The notes: a model not told the origin generated them from the letters alone. Shown: positions 9,380 through 18,859, counted from the first letter of the stretch. The stretch is 64,000 nt of DNA from Acidobacteriota bacterium (GCA_022826755.1 JAJDUG010000016.1:1-64000); one strand, 5' to 3'. Numbers and translations are program-made.

Positions 9380-9826
9380 ATGATTGAACTTCACGACCTG
9401 AAGCCTTCCCCGGGTTCCACCCGGAACCGCAGGCGGCGGGGAATCGGACGCGGGACCGGACTGGGAAAAACCGCGGGTCGGGGAAGCAAGGGACAGAAAT
9501 CCCGTTCCGGCGCCAGGGCCAAGCGAGGATTCGAGGGCGGTCAGATGCCCCTGCACCGCCGTTTGCCGAAACGCGGTTTCACCAACATCTTCAGGAAGCA
9601 GATCGTGGTGGTGAACGTAGGTCAGCTCCAGGTGTTCAGGGCCGGGTCGTCGGTGTCACCGGACGCCCTGGTCGAACGGGGAATCATCAAGAAAGTCAAG
9701 GATGGAGTGAAGATTCTGGGTCGAGGCGAGGTGTCGAAAGCGCTGAAAGTGACAGCACACTTTTTCAGTCAAAGCGCCAGGGACAAGATCAGCCGGGCCG
9801 GGGGGGCCGTCGAAGAAATCAAGTGA
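9380..9826 (+). CDS. rplO: 50S ribosomal protein L15
   Basis: 148 residues. The Gly/Arg-rich N-terminus (GIGRGTGLGKTAGRGSKGQK, residues about 21-40) and GGQMPLHRRLPKRGF are characteristic of L15, a late assembly protein. Its stop overlaps the secY GTG start (GTGA), which couples the two. Confidence 0.97.
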   Translation: MIELHDLKPSPGSTRNRRRRGIGRGTGLGKTAGRGSKGQKSRSGARAKRGFEGGQMPLHRRLPKRGFTNIFRKQIVVVNVGQLQVFRAGSSVSPDALVERGIIKKVKDGVKILGRGEVSKALKVTAHFFSQSARDKISRAGGAVEEIK

Positions 9827-11211
9827 TCGAAAGCCTGCGCAACATCTGGAACATGAATGACCTGAGGAAGAGAATCCTCTTTACCTTGGGCATTCTGGCC
9901 GTATACAGGATCGGGGCTTTCATCCCCACCCCTGGAATCAACACCGAGGCCCTGCGTGAGATTTTCGACCGCAGCCGGGGAACGGTTCTGGGTTTTCTGG
10001 ATCTATTCTCCGGCGGCAATTTCGGCAACTTCACCATTTTCGCCTTAGGCATTACCCCCTATATTACGGCCTCCATCATCCTGCAGTTGATGACTGTCGT
10101 TTGGCCCTATTTGGAGAGACTTTCCAAGGAAGGAGAACTCGGCCGCAAGAAGATCACCCAGTACACTCGATATCTGACGGTGATCCTCAGTCTGGTGCAG
10201 TCGTTCGGCATTGCGTCCTTTTTGCAGGGGATGCCTGCCGAGGGCGGAACTCAAGTGGTTCTGAACCCTGGTTTTGGATTCGTGTTCATGACCATGCTGA
10301 CCCAGACTACGGGAACTGCCTTTATCATGTGGCTGGGAGAAAGGATCACCGAGAGGGGCATCGGCAACGGAATGTCCCTGATCATCTTTGCCGGAATTGT
10401 CAGCGGCCTGCCCAGCGCCGGCCATGAGATCTTTACCCGACTGGTGCAGCAGCAATGGTCCCCGCTGTTCGTCATGGTGCTCCTGTCCATCATGGTGGTG
10501 GTGGTCGGATTCATCGTGTTGGTGGAGAGGGCCCAGAGGCGGATTCCGGTTCAGTACGCCAAGCGCGTGGTGGGACGCAGGGTCATGGGGGGGCAGTCGA
10601 CCCACCTTCCCCTGAAAGTGAATGTGGGGGGAGTGATTCCCGTAATCTTTGCCTCTTCCATACTCACCTTTCCGCAAACCTTCGGACTGTTGTTCGAGGA
10701 CAGTCGTTTTTTCAGAAGCCTCACCGATGCCCTCGGATTTGGCGAGCCACTTTACAATCTCCTTTATGTCACCTTCATTATTTTCTTTTGCTACTTTTAC
10801 ACCTCCATCGTCTTCAACCCCACGGAAGTCGCCGGCAATATGAGGAAGTACGGAGGTTTCATTCCGGGAATCCGGCCCGGACGGGCTACCGCCGAGTATA
10901 TCGAGACCATTCTGACTCGCATCACCTTTGCAGGAGCGATCTATCTGGCCATGATTGCGGTCATTCCGGAGTTCATGATTACCGGTTTCCATATCAATAA
11001 CCTGCCCTGGGTGGGCGGCTATTTCGAAGGGTTGCCGAACTGGATCTTGAACGGCATGGGAGTGCAATTTTATTTCGGTGGGACCTCTCTGCTGATTGTG
11101 GTGGGGGTGGCCATGGACACTGTTCAACAGATCGAGGCCCAATTAGTGATGCGCCACTACGATGGATTCCTGGGGCCGCGGGGGCGTCGGATTCGCGGGC
11201 GCCGGGCATGA
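9823..11211 (+). CDS. secY: Preprotein translocase subunit SecY
   Basis: 462 residues with ten predicted membrane segments. SecY forms the protein-conducting channel with SecE and SecG. Landmarks are GAFIPTPGI (start of the plug region), GITPYITASII, GIGNGMSLIIF, the cytosolic loop QRRIPVQYAKR and a C-terminal GVAMDTVQQIEAQL. adk and map, which often follow secY, are absent here. Confidence 0.97.
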   Translation: MIESLRNIWNMNDLRKRILFTLGILAVYRIGAFIPTPGINTEALREIFDRSRGTVLGFLDLFSGGNFGNFTIFALGITPYITASIILQLMTVVWPYLERLSKEGELGRKKITQYTRYLTVILSLVQSFGIASFLQGMPAEGGTQVVLNPGFGFVFMTMLTQTTGTAFIMWLGERITERGIGNGMSLIIFAGIVSGLPSAGHEIFTRLVQQQWSPLFVMVLLSIMVVVVGFIVLVERAQRRIPVQYAKRVVGRRVMGGQSTHLPLKVNVGGVIPVIFASSILTFPQTFGLLFEDSRFFRSLTDALGFGEPLYNLLYVTFIIFFCYFYTSIVFNPTEVAGNMRKYGGFIPGIRPGRATAEYIETILTRITFAGAIYLAMIAVIPEFMITGFHINNLPWVGGYFEGLPNWILNGMGVQFYFGGTSLLIVVGVAMDTVQQIEAQLVMRHYDGFLGPRGRRIRGRRA

Positions 11212-11325
11212 GCCGGCAGCATCCGGAAAGTTTGGTTTCGGACCGGGTCAAGTGTTGGAATTGTAGGTAACTTGTTGTATTCTTGGAAGTTCGGGTTTAA
11301 CTCTTCTATAGGGATGTGGTCCTGA

Positions 11326-11544
11326 ATGTCGAAGGAAGATGCTATTGAAGTGATGGCGGTTGTCCTGGAGCCCTTGCCCAATGCCATGTTCAAGGTTCAG
11401 TTGGAGAACAAGCATGTGGTCCTGGCTCACATTTCCGGGAAGATGCGCAAGAACTTCATTCGGATTCTGCCGGGAGACAAGGTGGCGGTGGAGTTGTCCC
11501 CCTACGACTTGAGCCGGGGCCGGATCGTCTATCGCTACAAGTAG
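11326..11544 (+). CDS. infA: Translation initiation factor IF-1
   Basis: 72 residues, canonical length. The S1/OB fold is recognisable: [40 protein letters not shown] and [16 protein letters not shown]-1 occupies the 30S A site during initiation. The 114-bp gap after secY is AT-richer and could hold a promoter, but no clear -35/-10 pair was found. Confidence 0.97.
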   Translation: MSKEDAIEVMAVVLEPLPNAMFKVQLENKHVVLAHISGKMRKNFIRILPGDKVAVELSPYDLSRGRIVYRYK

Positions 11545-11551
11545 ATCAGCC

Positions 11552-11665
11552 ATGAAAGTCAGGGCATCGGTCAAGAAAATTTGTCCGAAATGCAAAATCA
11601 TTCGGCGGCACGGGGTGGTTAGGGTGATTTGCGTCAACCCCAAATGCAAGCAGCGTCAGGGATAG
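11552..11665 (+). CDS. rpmJ: 50S ribosomal protein L36
   Basis: 37 residues, [19 protein letters not shown] onward, seven bases after infA. The zinc knuckle is C-X2-C, X12, C-X4-C; the last ligand is Cys (NPKCKQRQG) where many L36 proteins have His. The length and the C-terminal KQRQG are exactly those of the family. Confidence 0.95.
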   Translation: MKVRASVKKICPKCKIIRRHGVVRVICVNPKCKQRQG

Positions 11666-11710
11666 CCGGACCGGCCGGTCTCCGGTTCTCCTCCCTGGAA
11701 AGGATTGGAC

Positions 11711-12097
11711 GTGGCTCGGATCGTTGGCATTGATTTACCGAACGACAAGCGGGTGGAGGTCGGTCTGACCTACATCCACGGCATTGGCAGGCCAAGATCC
11801 CGCAAGATCCTTGACCTGGCGGGCATCAGTCTGGACACCAAGGTGCGAGACCTTTCCGAGGAAGAGGTGACCCGCATCCGCCAGATCATCGAGGAACAGA
11901 GCGGCGTTGAAGGTGACTTGCGCAAGGAAGTCGCCATGAACATCAAGCGGCTCATGGAGATCAGCTCCTACCGTGGGTTGAGGCATCGACGGTCGCTTCC
12001 GGTCAGGGGGCAACGGACGCACACCAACGGTCGTACCCGCAAGGGCCCTCGCAGAGGAGCCGTGGCGGGCAAGAAGAAATCGACGGCCAAGACTTGA
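11711..12097 (+). CDS. rpsM: 30S ribosomal protein S13
   Basis: 128 residues from GTG 11711 ([20 protein letters not shown]). The GGAAAGGA ribosome site at 11697-11704 fits this start better than the TTG at 11705. The helix-hairpin-helix region and the C-terminal [20 protein letters not shown] are diagnostic. S13 contacts P-site tRNA and L5. Confidence 0.96.
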   Translation: MARIVGIDLPNDKRVEVGLTYIHGIGRPRSRKILDLAGISLDTKVRDLSEEEVTRIRQIIEEQSGVEGDLRKEVAMNIKRLMEISSYRGLRHRRSLPVRGQRTHTNGRTRKGPRRGAVAGKKKSTAKT

Positions 12098-12131
12098 GAA
12101 CGGGAATCGTGATTCCATTGGAGTGGATGTG

Positions 12132-12545
12132 ATGGCCAAGGCTCAGACCAAGTCCAAGAAGGGACGCAAGAAGGTCTTTCGGAGAAAGGAAAAGAAGGTT
12201 GTCCCGAGCGGCATTGTTTTCGTCCAGGCGACTTTCAACAACACCATCGTCAGCATCACTGACACGCGTGGCAACCTGGTCTGCTGGTCCAGCGCGGGAT
12301 CCCTGGGGTTCAGGGGATCACGGAAGGGGACTCCCTTTGCGGCGCAGCAAGCCTCTATCACTGCCGGCAACATCGCTCGTGAGCACGGAATGAAGACGGT
12401 GGACGTACGGGTGAAAGGGCCCGGGTCGGGGCGCGAATCCGCTATTCGAGCGCTGCAGACAGTAGGACTGGAAGTCAAGTCGATTCGAGACGTCACTCCC
12501 ATTCCTCACAACGGTTGCCGTCCGCCCAAGAAGAGACGGGTCTAG
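12132..12545 (+). CDS. rpsK: 30S ribosomal protein S11
   Basis: 137 residues from ATG 12132 with GGAG upstream. [18 protein letters not shown], the [17 protein letters not shown] segment and the C-terminal [18 protein letters not shown] identify S11, part of the mRNA-exit platform. Its TAG stop overlaps an 18-bp repeat (AGTGTCCTGTCTCAGAAA) that recurs at 15789. Confidence 0.96.
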   Translation: MAKAQTKSKKGRKKVFRRKEKKVVPSGIVFVQATFNNTIVSITDTRGNLVCWSSAGSLGFRGSRKGTPFAAQQASITAGNIAREHGMKTVDVRVKGPGSGRESAIRALQTVGLEVKSIRDVTPIPHNGCRPPKKRRV

Positions 12546-12561
12546 TGTCCTGTCTCAGAAA
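12544..12561 (+). repeat. Repeat D, copy 1 (18 bp)
   Basis: AGTGTCCTGTCTCAGAAA occurs here and, identically, at 15789-15806. A shorter match (TCTAGTGTCCTG) lies at 26253-26264. In the copies at 12544 and 26253 the repeat overlaps the TAG stop codon of the upstream gene. It resembles the terminus of a small mobile element, but no partner end was identified. Confidence 0.5.
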
Positions 12562-12575
12562 TTAGGAGAAGGAAG

Positions 12576-13205
12576 TTGGCTACCTATCGCGGTTCCGTAT
12601 GTCGTCTCTGTCGTCGGGAGGGAATCAAGCTGTACCTCAAGGGGGACCGCTGTTTCAAGGACTCCTGCGCCATTGAAAAGAGGAATTTCGTTCCCGGGCA
12701 GCATGGCAGAAGCCGTCGATCCAAGATTATCGGGTACGGTCTCCAGTTGCGCGAGAAGCAGAAGGTCAAGCGCATCTACGGATTGATGGAACGTCAGTTT
12801 CGGAATTACTTCGAAAAGGCATCCCGGCAAAAAGGGGTTACCGGCGAAAACCTCCTCGGGATGTTGGAGAGGCGTCTCGACAACGCAGTCTACCGCCTGG
12901 GATTTGCATCCTCCAGGGCGCAGGGCCGGCAGTTGGTGGGGCATGGCCATATTCGTGTCAATGATCGCAAGGTCAACATCCCCTCCTTTCAACTGAAGCC
13001 GGGTGACTCGGTTTCGGTTCGCGAAAAGAGCCGCAAAGTGCCAAGCATCGTGACTTCAGTAGAGATGGTCGGAAGTCGTGGGGTCCCCGCCTGGCTGGAG
13101 TTGGATGGTTCCCACCTGTCAGGGAAGGTGCTTACCCTTCCTACCCGAGACGATGTCAATCTGCCCGTGCAGGAACATTTGATCGTAGAGCTTTATTCCA
13201 AGTAG
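12576..13205 (+). CDS. rpsD: 30S ribosomal protein S4
   Basis: 209 residues from TTG 12576 behind AGGAGAAGGAA. This is the zinc-type S4: four cysteines lie near the N-terminus (CRLC and, after a spacer, C-X4-C). The S4 RNA-binding domain follows at about residues 95-160 ([36 protein letters not shown]). S4 is a primary 16S binder and, in E. coli, the alpha-operon repressor. Confidence 0.96.
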   Translation: MATYRGSVCRLCRREGIKLYLKGDRCFKDSCAIEKRNFVPGQHGRSRRSKIIGYGLQLREKQKVKRIYGLMERQFRNYFEKASRQKGVTGENLLGMLERRLDNAVYRLGFASSRAQGRQLVGHGHIRVNDRKVNIPSFQLKPGDSVSVREKSRKVPSIVTSVEMVGSRGVPAWLELDGSHLSGKVLTLPTRDDVNLPVQEHLIVELYSK

Positions 13206-13296
13206 TTGATCGTCCGAAAGTTTTCTTGGAAGTGTCTTTCGGACCTCAATCAGGCCATTGGCCGGCAGGCTCCAACCCTGGGAGGGTCTAACACCT

Positions 13297-14295
13297 ATGT
13301 TGTGGAAAGGATTTCAGAAGCCCAAACGGCTCTCTATCAGCAGCGAGGACCAGGAGCAACACTTCGGACAGTTTACGGCACAGCCTTTCGAGCGGGGCTT
13401 TGGGACTACGATCGGGAACGCCTTGCGCAGGGTGCTGTTGTCCTCGATCGAAGGCGCCGCCGTTACGGCGGTCAGGATCGATGGCATACTGCACGAGTTT
13501 TCTCCCATCCCGGGAGTCGTGGAAGATGCGACCGATATCATCCTGAATCTCAAGCAGGTGTCGTTCAGGCTCAATGGCGAGGGGCCCAAGACATTGTATT
13601 TGGAATCGGAATCCCCGGGTGTGGTCACCTCTGCCGATATTCAGACCGATGGAGATGTTGAAATCCTGGACAAGACCGTCTATCTGGCGACTGTAAGCGA
13701 AGGTGGGCGCCTGCAGATGGAAATGCGTCTGAAGCACGGTCGAGGATACATTTCCGCCGACCGGAATTTCGATGACGATCTGTCGATCGGCTATATCCCC
13801 ATTGACTCCGTTCACTCCCCGGTCCGAAAGGTCAACTATAGGGTCGAACCTTCCAGGTTGGGCCAGATGACCGACTATGACAAGTTGTCTCTGGACGTCT
13901 GGACCAATGGATGCATCACGCCCCAGGACGCCGTCGGTCTTGCGGCCAAGTTGATCAGAGACCATATGTCCATCTTCATCAACTTCGAGGAACAGGCCGA
14001 AGATGAGGAGGAGCCCGCCAATCAGGTCGTGGAAGTGGTCAACGAGAATCTAGCCAAATCGGTGGACGAACTGGAACTCTCGGTTCGGTCCTACAACTGT
14101 TTGAAGAACGCCAATATCAAGACCATCGGGGAGCTGGTTCAGAAGACCGAGTCGGAAATGCTCAAGACCAAGAATTTCGGCCGCAAGTCGTTGAACGAGA
14201 TCAAGGATATTTTGGGCAGCATGGGCCTGGGTCTCGGAATGGAGCTCGACGAACGCGGGCAGCCGGTAGAAGCCCCGGTGAGCGAGGAACAGTAG
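13297..14295 (+). CDS. rpoA: DNA-directed RNA polymerase subunit alpha
   Basis: 332 residues from ATG 13297, 10 bases after GGAGGG. The N-terminal dimerisation domain holds [20 protein letters not shown] (residues about 31-50) and the hallmark [17 protein letters not shown] region. The C-terminal domain that binds UP elements and activators runs from about residue 250 ([33 protein letters not shown]). The acidic linker contains [10 protein letters not shown]. Confidence 0.97.
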   Translation: MLWKGFQKPKRLSISSEDQEQHFGQFTAQPFERGFGTTIGNALRRVLLSSIEGAAVTAVRIDGILHEFSPIPGVVEDATDIILNLKQVSFRLNGEGPKTLYLESESPGVVTSADIQTDGDVEILDKTVYLATVSEGGRLQMEMRLKHGRGYISADRNFDDDLSIGYIPIDSVHSPVRKVNYRVEPSRLGQMTDYDKLSLDVWTNGCITPQDAVGLAAKLIRDHMSIFINFEEQAEDEEEPANQVVEVVNENLAKSVDELELSVRSYNCLKNANIKTIGELVQKTESEMLKTKNFGRKSLNEIKDILGSMGLGLGMELDERGQPVEAPVSEEQ

Positions 14296-14342
14296 AGACC
14301 GGCCGTGGTTCCCCGCTGGATTTGTCGTTGGGGAGGGATTGG

Positions 14343-14777
14343 ATGAGACATCGTGTACACGGACGAAAGCTGGGGCGAACGCCTCCCCACCGCCGAGCGC
14401 TGCTCAGGAATCTATGCACCTCGCTCTTGGAGCACGAACGCATTACCACGACGGTTCAAAAGGCCAAAGAGGTCAGGCCGCTGGCTGAGAAGATGATCAC
14501 TCTCGGCAAGAAAGAGACGCTGCATGCCAGGCGCCAGGCTGCTCGATTCCTTTTTAAGGCCGCTGTCGTCCAGAAGCTCTTCGATAGCATTGCTGCCCGC
14601 TATGCCGATCGTCCCGGCGGGTACACACGCATCCTGAAGCTGGGACCGCGGGCCGGCGATGGAGCCGAATTGGCCATCATCGAGCTGATTTCGGAGGAGT
14701 CGGAGAAGAAATCCAAGTCTGCCGACGCCAAGAGCCGGGGCAAGAGCCGGGAGGAGCAACCCAAAGCCGAGGGCTAG
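14343..14777 (+). CDS. rplQ: 50S ribosomal protein L17
   Basis: 144 residues from ATG 14343 with GGGAGGGA upstream. [20 protein letters not shown] and [20 protein letters not shown] are diagnostic. The Lys/Ser/Glu-rich tail ([19 protein letters not shown]) exceeds the E. coli-type core. It is the last gene of the superoperon. Its TAG stop shares its G with the left terminus of the element at 14777. Confidence 0.97.
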   Translation: MRHRVHGRKLGRTPPHRRALLRNLCTSLLEHERITTTVQKAKEVRPLAEKMITLGKKETLHARRQAARFLFKAAVVQKLFDSIAARYADRPGGYTRILKLGPRAGDGAELAIIELISEESEKKSKSADAKSRGKSREEQPKAEG

Positions 14778-15018
14778 CCCGCATTTCTCACCAGGGGGCA
14801 TGATCATGGCGCAGGATTTTTTTCTCCAGGGCGTGCTCGCGACCGAAGAGCGTAGCGGTTTCTACGGTCGAGGGAGCCTGTGCGGGCTGGAGGAAAAAAG
14901 ACCAGCCAGGGCATGCCCAGCACCGTCTGTTTTTCTTGCCATTCCCAGATGAACCCATAACGTATTGAAAATAAACAGTCTCTAACAATGCAGGTGCGTC
15001 CTGGTGAGAAATGCGGGC
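14777..15018. mobile_element. MITE-like element C with 19-bp terminal inverted repeats
   Basis: The ends GCCCGCATTTCTCACCAGG (14777-14795) and its exact reverse complement (15000-15018) bound a 242-bp segment with no convincing gene. A second inverted end lies alone at 8423. No target-site duplication is obvious (GCTA on the left, GAAC on the right). It could be a miniature transposon or the deleted remnant of an insertion sequence; the family is not assignable by eye. Confidence 0.72.
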
Positions 15019-15173
15019 GAACGTCCATGGAACAACCGTCTCTGTCCCCGCCAGACCGCAGTCCCCATCCTCAAGCAACTCCGCCCTTCCTTTCCCTGTG
15101 TCGGGGTGTATCAGTCGAGCGTGAAATGGCCTGTCCTGTCCATCCAGGTTTATCAGGATGATGACAAGGAACC

Positions 15174-15179
15174 TATAAT
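15174..15179 (+). promoter_or_regulatory. Possible -10 box upstream of the NUDIX gene
   Basis: A perfect TATAAT stands 74 bases before the proposed NUDIX start, after the end of element C. The expected -35 position holds only weak matches (TTTATC, spacer 19). The remaining sequence 15019-15253 shows no other feature except a short GTCCTGTCCATCCAGG tract resembling fragments of repeat A. Confidence 0.3.
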
Positions 15180-15253
15180 AGCCTGAGCGGCGATCCCTAG
15201 AAATTATTCGGGCTGCGGAACGGAAGTCCCGGTCCCGTCAACAGGAGGCTGCG

Positions 15254-15823
15254 CTGAACCAACATTACCGGCTGAACCACAGCCGGACCGTCTATAGGGG
15301 AAGAGTGATCGATCTCACGGTCGACCGCATCACCACGGCCTCCGGAACGCAGGCGGTGCGAGAAGTAGTGGTGCACCCTGGAGGCGCGGCGGTGGTGCCG
15401 GTGTTTGCGAACGGGGACGTCCTCCTGGTGGAACAGTTCCGCTATCCGATGCAGCAGTCTCTGCTGGAGCTGCCGGCGGGCAAGATCGATCCTGGAGAGT
15501 CCCCCGAGGAGACGGCCGCCAGAGAGCTGGAGGAGGAAGTGGGCTTCAGAGCGGGCAGGTTGGAGAAGCTGGCGGCATTTTATACGACGCCGGGATTTTG
15601 CAACGAGCTTCTCCACCTTTTTCTGGCTCGAGACTTGGAGCCCGGGCGAAGGGCCGGCGATGAGGATGAGGAACTCTCCGTCCATCGCTATTCCCCCAGG
15701 CAACTGGAGAAACTGATCCGCCTGGGCAAGATCGTCGATGCCAAGACGCTCATCGGCCTTCACCTTCATTTGGCCAATCCCGGATACCAGTGTCCTGTCT
15801 CAGAAACAGGTCCCTTGAAGTGA
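15254..15823 (+). CDS. NUDIX hydrolase, ADP-ribose pyrophosphatase type (probable CTG start)
   Basis: 189 residues if translation begins at CTG 15254, five bases after a perfect AGGAGG (15243-15248). The first standard start, GTG 15305, would cut off the NHSRTVYRGR segment that family members keep before the first strand. The NUDIX box is complete at residues about 76-98: G-X5-E-X7-RE-X2-EE-X-GF. Such enzymes hydrolyse ADP-ribose or similar nucleoside diphosphates. The last residues (CPVSETG) are encoded by repeat D at 15789. Confidence 0.8.
   Translation: MNQHYRLNHSRTVYRGRVIDLTVDRITTASGTQAVREVVVHPGGAAVVPVFANGDVLLVEQFRYPMQQSLLELPAGKIDPGESPEETAARELEEEVGFRAGRLEKLAAFYTTPGFCNELLHLFLARDLEPGRRAGDEDEELSVHRYSPRQLEKLIRLGKIVDAKTLIGLHLHLANPGYQCPVSETGPLK
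15789..15806 (+). repeat. Repeat D, copy 2 (18 bp)
   Basis: Identical to 12544-12561 (AGTGTCCTGTCTCAGAAA). It lies inside the open 3' end of the NUDIX gene, where it encodes the atypical last dozen residues. The original stop codon may therefore have been displaced. Confidence 0.5.
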
Positions 15824-15858
15824 ACCCTTTTGCGATTTTTCGAGGAGACGCCCATTCC

Positions 15859-17358
15859 ATGCCAAGAAAACGAGTTCGACGCCTGTTTCCTGTTGCCGTG
15901 ACCCGCGTGTTTGAGGTTCATGTCCTGGCAGTCCTGGTAGCCGGACTGGCTGCCGGTTTCCTGCCGGTCGGGGTCGTAGCCGAGGATGGGGCCCAGGCCC
16001 CGGTGTGGCCCAGATTTCGAGGTCCGGGCGGGATGGGTGTCTCCGACGATCGAAACCTCCCGGTCCGCTTTGGGCCGGAAGAGAACGTCGTCTGGAAGAC
16101 CGGCCTGCCACCGGGAGAGTCCTCGCCGGTGATTGCAGGCGATCGTTTGTTTCTGACCGGGGCTTCGGATGAATCACTGGTCACCTATGGAATCGACCGC
16201 AATACGGGACGCATTCTCTGGCAGAGGTCCTTGAGGCGGGACCGGGACCAGCGGTACCACAAGATCAACTCCGTCGCTTCGCCGACGCCCGTTACCGATG
16301 GAGAAGTAGTCGTCGTGTTTTATGGGGATTTCGGACTGGTGGCCTATGAGGTAGACGGTAACGAGCGATGGCGATTGCCGTTCGGACCATTGAACAATAT
16401 CAATGGCCACGCTGCCTCGCCGATCCTGGCGGACGGCAAAGTCGTCATGGTCTGTGACCAGGACAGCGGCTCCTACATGGTTGCGGTGGACAAGGACAGC
16501 GGGCGGCTTCTGTGGAGAACGGAAAGACCCGAGGTCACCCGAGGCTATTCGACACCAGCGGTATTTCGGCGCAGCGGTGAGCCTCCGGAGCTGATCGTGC
16601 CGGGGTCCTATCAGTTGATCGCCTATTCGCTGGATCGGGGGGAGAAGCTCTGGTGGCTGCGGGGCATGGCCTGGCAGCTCAAATCGGTGCCGCTGATCGA
16701 CGGCGACAGAATCTACCTCAATGCCTGGGAATCCGGCGGAAATAGCGCCATGCGAGTCGATATTCCCTCCCACGCCCAGGTGTTGGCGGACCGTGATCTG
16801 GACAGGGACGGACGGTTGTCTCTGGAAGAGATCGAAGGATTCAAGCCGGCCAAGCCTTGGCGGAATGTGGACCTGGACAAGGATCGTTTCCTGAGCGAAC
16901 GGGATTGGGAATTCTTTCGAGCCCGTCTCGAGGCTCAGAACAACATGATGGCCATACGACATGGCGGGCATGGCGACCGGACCGGCACCAACGTTCTTTG
17001 GCGATATCGAAAATCCTTGCCAAACGTCTCGTCGCCGCTCCTCTACCAATCCGTGCTCTACCTGGTCAAGAATGGTGGAATCGTCACTACCCTGGATCCT
17101 GAAAGCGGGGAAGTGCTCAAGCAGGCCCGCCTGACCGGGGCTACCGACCGCTACTATTCCTCTCCCGTAGGTGTAGACGGCAAGGTGTACCTGATCAGCC
17201 AGAACGGGAAGGCCCCGGTATTGAAAGCAGGGGGTCAATGGGAGGTTCTGGCGCTCAACGATCTGGCGGACGAGTGTTTCGCCACGCCGGCGATTGCCGA
17301 CGGTCGACTCTACGTTCGCACCCGCCGGACGCTCTATTGCTTCGCCCGCGTTCCCTGA
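15859..17358 (+). CDS. Secreted PQQ-like beta-propeller protein with EF-hand insert
   Basis: 499 residues from ATG 15859 behind GAGGAGA. A basic N-terminus and hydrophobic stretch (residues about 15-40) form a signal peptide or anchor. WPRFRGPGGMGVSDD and repeated blades (GIDRNTGRILWQ, AVDKDSGRLLWR, TLDPESGEVLKQ) are typical of PQQ-like propellers. Between blades, near residues 315-355, lie two calcium-loop-like segments (DRDLDRDGRLSLEE and DLDKDRFLSERD). Substrate unknown; related proteins are often annotated as periplasmic quinoproteins or serine/threonine-kinase-like propellers. Confidence 0.8.
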   Translation: MPRKRVRRLFPVAVTRVFEVHVLAVLVAGLAAGFLPVGVVAEDGAQAPVWPRFRGPGGMGVSDDRNLPVRFGPEENVVWKTGLPPGESSPVIAGDRLFLTGASDESLVTYGIDRNTGRILWQRSLRRDRDQRYHKINSVASPTPVTDGEVVVVFYGDFGLVAYEVDGNERWRLPFGPLNNINGHAASPILADGKVVMVCDQDSGSYMVAVDKDSGRLLWRTERPEVTRGYSTPAVFRRSGEPPELIVPGSYQLIAYSLDRGEKLWWLRGMAWQLKSVPLIDGDRIYLNAWESGGNSAMRVDIPSHAQVLADRDLDRDGRLSLEEIEGFKPAKPWRNVDLDKDRFLSERDWEFFRARLEAQNNMMAIRHGGHGDRTGTNVLWRYRKSLPNVSSPLLYQSVLYLVKNGGIVTTLDPESGEVLKQARLTGATDRYYSSPVGVDGKVYLISQNGKAPVLKAGGQWEVLALNDLADECFATPAIADGRLYVRTRRTLYCFARVP

Positions 17359-17368
17359 TAGGAGATGA

Positions 17369-18859
17369 GTGATCTTGGGATCCGATCAGGCGCATGATCG
17401 CGGTCAGTATGCCCTCTTGACCGATCTTTACCAGTTGACCATGGCCTTCGGCTATTGGAAGACAGGTTGGGAGGAGAAGGAAGCCGTCTTCAATCTTACC
17501 TTCCGAAACAATCCCTTTGGAGGTGGTTTTTCCATTGCCTGTGGGCTGGCCAGCGTCATTGAATTCCTGGATCGATACGCTTTCACTGCCGAGGAAATCG
17601 ACTATCTGGGGACGTTGACCGGTAACGATGGCCGGCCGATATTTCATTCCGACTTTCTGAGATACCTGGGAAGGCTGAAGCTGACCTGCGAGGTTGACGG
17701 TTTTCCCGAAGGGGCGTTGGTCTTCCCTCACGAGCCGTTGCTGCGGGTACGCGGGCCGATCATACAATGCCAGCTCCTGGAAACAACCCTGCTGAACATC
17801 CTCAACTTTCAGTCGCTGATTGCCACCAAGGCGGCCCGGGTGTGTCTGGCGGCCAACGGAGATCCTGTGCTGGAATTTGGTCTGCGAAGGGCGCAGGGAA
17901 GCGATGGCGGCCTCAGTGCGAGCCGGGCCGCCTATATTGGCGGCTGCGCCGGCACATCCAACCTTCTGGCCGGGAAGCGCTTTGGAATTCCAGTCCGGGG
18001 AACTCATGCGCACAGTTGGGTCATGGCCTTTGGCAGCGAGCTTGAGTCTTTCGAAGCGTACGCCCGGGCGCTCCCCAACAACTGTGTCTTCCTGGTGGAT
18101 ACCTATGACTCTGTGGAGGGGGTCCGCAACGCTGTCCGGGTAGGGAAGCAGCTGCGCCGATCGGGCCATGAGATGGTGGGAATTCGTCTCGATTCAGGAA
18201 ACCTGGATCGGCTCAGCCGGGACGCCCGTAATATTCTGGACGAGGCGGGTTTTGCCGAAGCGGTCATCATTGCCAGCAACGATCTTGACGAACACCTCAT
18301 TGCCTCCCTCAAGAGACGGGGGGCGGCCGTTGGAGTCTGGGGGGTCGGAACCAGGATGGTTACCGCCGACGGACAGCCGGCAATGGGTGGAGTCTACAAG
18401 CTGGCGGCCGTTCGCGGTTCCTCCGGAGACTGGGATTACAAGCTGAAACTGTCTGAACAGGCGGTCAAGGTGTCGATTCCGGGCATCCTTCAAGTCCGCC
18501 GGTTCCAGGAGTCCGGGAGGTTTGTAGGGGATGTCATTTATGACGTGCGCTTGGCGCCAGGCCGGAGGCAGGTGTTGCTGGATACCCGCGGGGTGCGTCG
18601 GGAGCGGCGGTCTCCGGCATGGGAGGCTGGTGAGGATCTGTTGATTCCGGTCTGGCGAAATGGAAAGCAGGTCCGTCAGGCGGAGCCAGCCGATCGCTGT
18701 CGCCAAAGGGCTCAAGAGCAATTGGCCCGATTGGATCCTGCCCTGAGGCGCTTGACCCGACCCAGGCAGTATCCGGTGGGTCTCGAGTCGAGGCTACACC
18801 ATCTGAGAGAAAAGATGATCCTGGAGAGCAACCGGCATGGAAGCCTTGATAGTGGTTGA
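17369..18859 (+). CDS. pncB: Nicotinate phosphoribosyltransferase
   Basis: 496 residues. It converts nicotinate and PRPP to nicotinate mononucleotide in NAD salvage. ALLTDLYQLTMAFGYWKTG, FRNNPFGGGFSIACGL, ILNFQSLIATKAAR, FGLRRAQG and GTHAHSWVM match the family, and VDTYDSVEGVRNA and GIRLDSGNLDRLS supply the phosphoribosyl site. The GTG start at 17369 follows GGAGATGA; the N-terminus is somewhat uncertain. Its end overlaps pncA by 23 bp, so the two salvage enzymes are probably co-expressed. Confidence 0.93.
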   Translation: MILGSDQAHDRGQYALLTDLYQLTMAFGYWKTGWEEKEAVFNLTFRNNPFGGGFSIACGLASVIEFLDRYAFTAEEIDYLGTLTGNDGRPIFHSDFLRYLGRLKLTCEVDGFPEGALVFPHEPLLRVRGPIIQCQLLETTLLNILNFQSLIATKAARVCLAANGDPVLEFGLRRAQGSDGGLSASRAAYIGGCAGTSNLLAGKRFGIPVRGTHAHSWVMAFGSELESFEAYARALPNNCVFLVDTYDSVEGVRNAVRVGKQLRRSGHEMVGIRLDSGNLDRLSRDARNILDEAGFAEAVIIASNDLDEHLIASLKRRGAAVGVWGVGTRMVTADGQPAMGGVYKLAAVRGSSGDWDYKLKLSEQAVKVSIPGILQVRRFQESGRFVGDVIYDVRLAPGRRQVLLDTRGVRRERRSPAWEAGEDLLIPVWRNGKQVRQAEPADRCRQRAQEQLARLDPALRRLTRPRQYPVGLESRLHHLREKMILESNRHGSLDSG

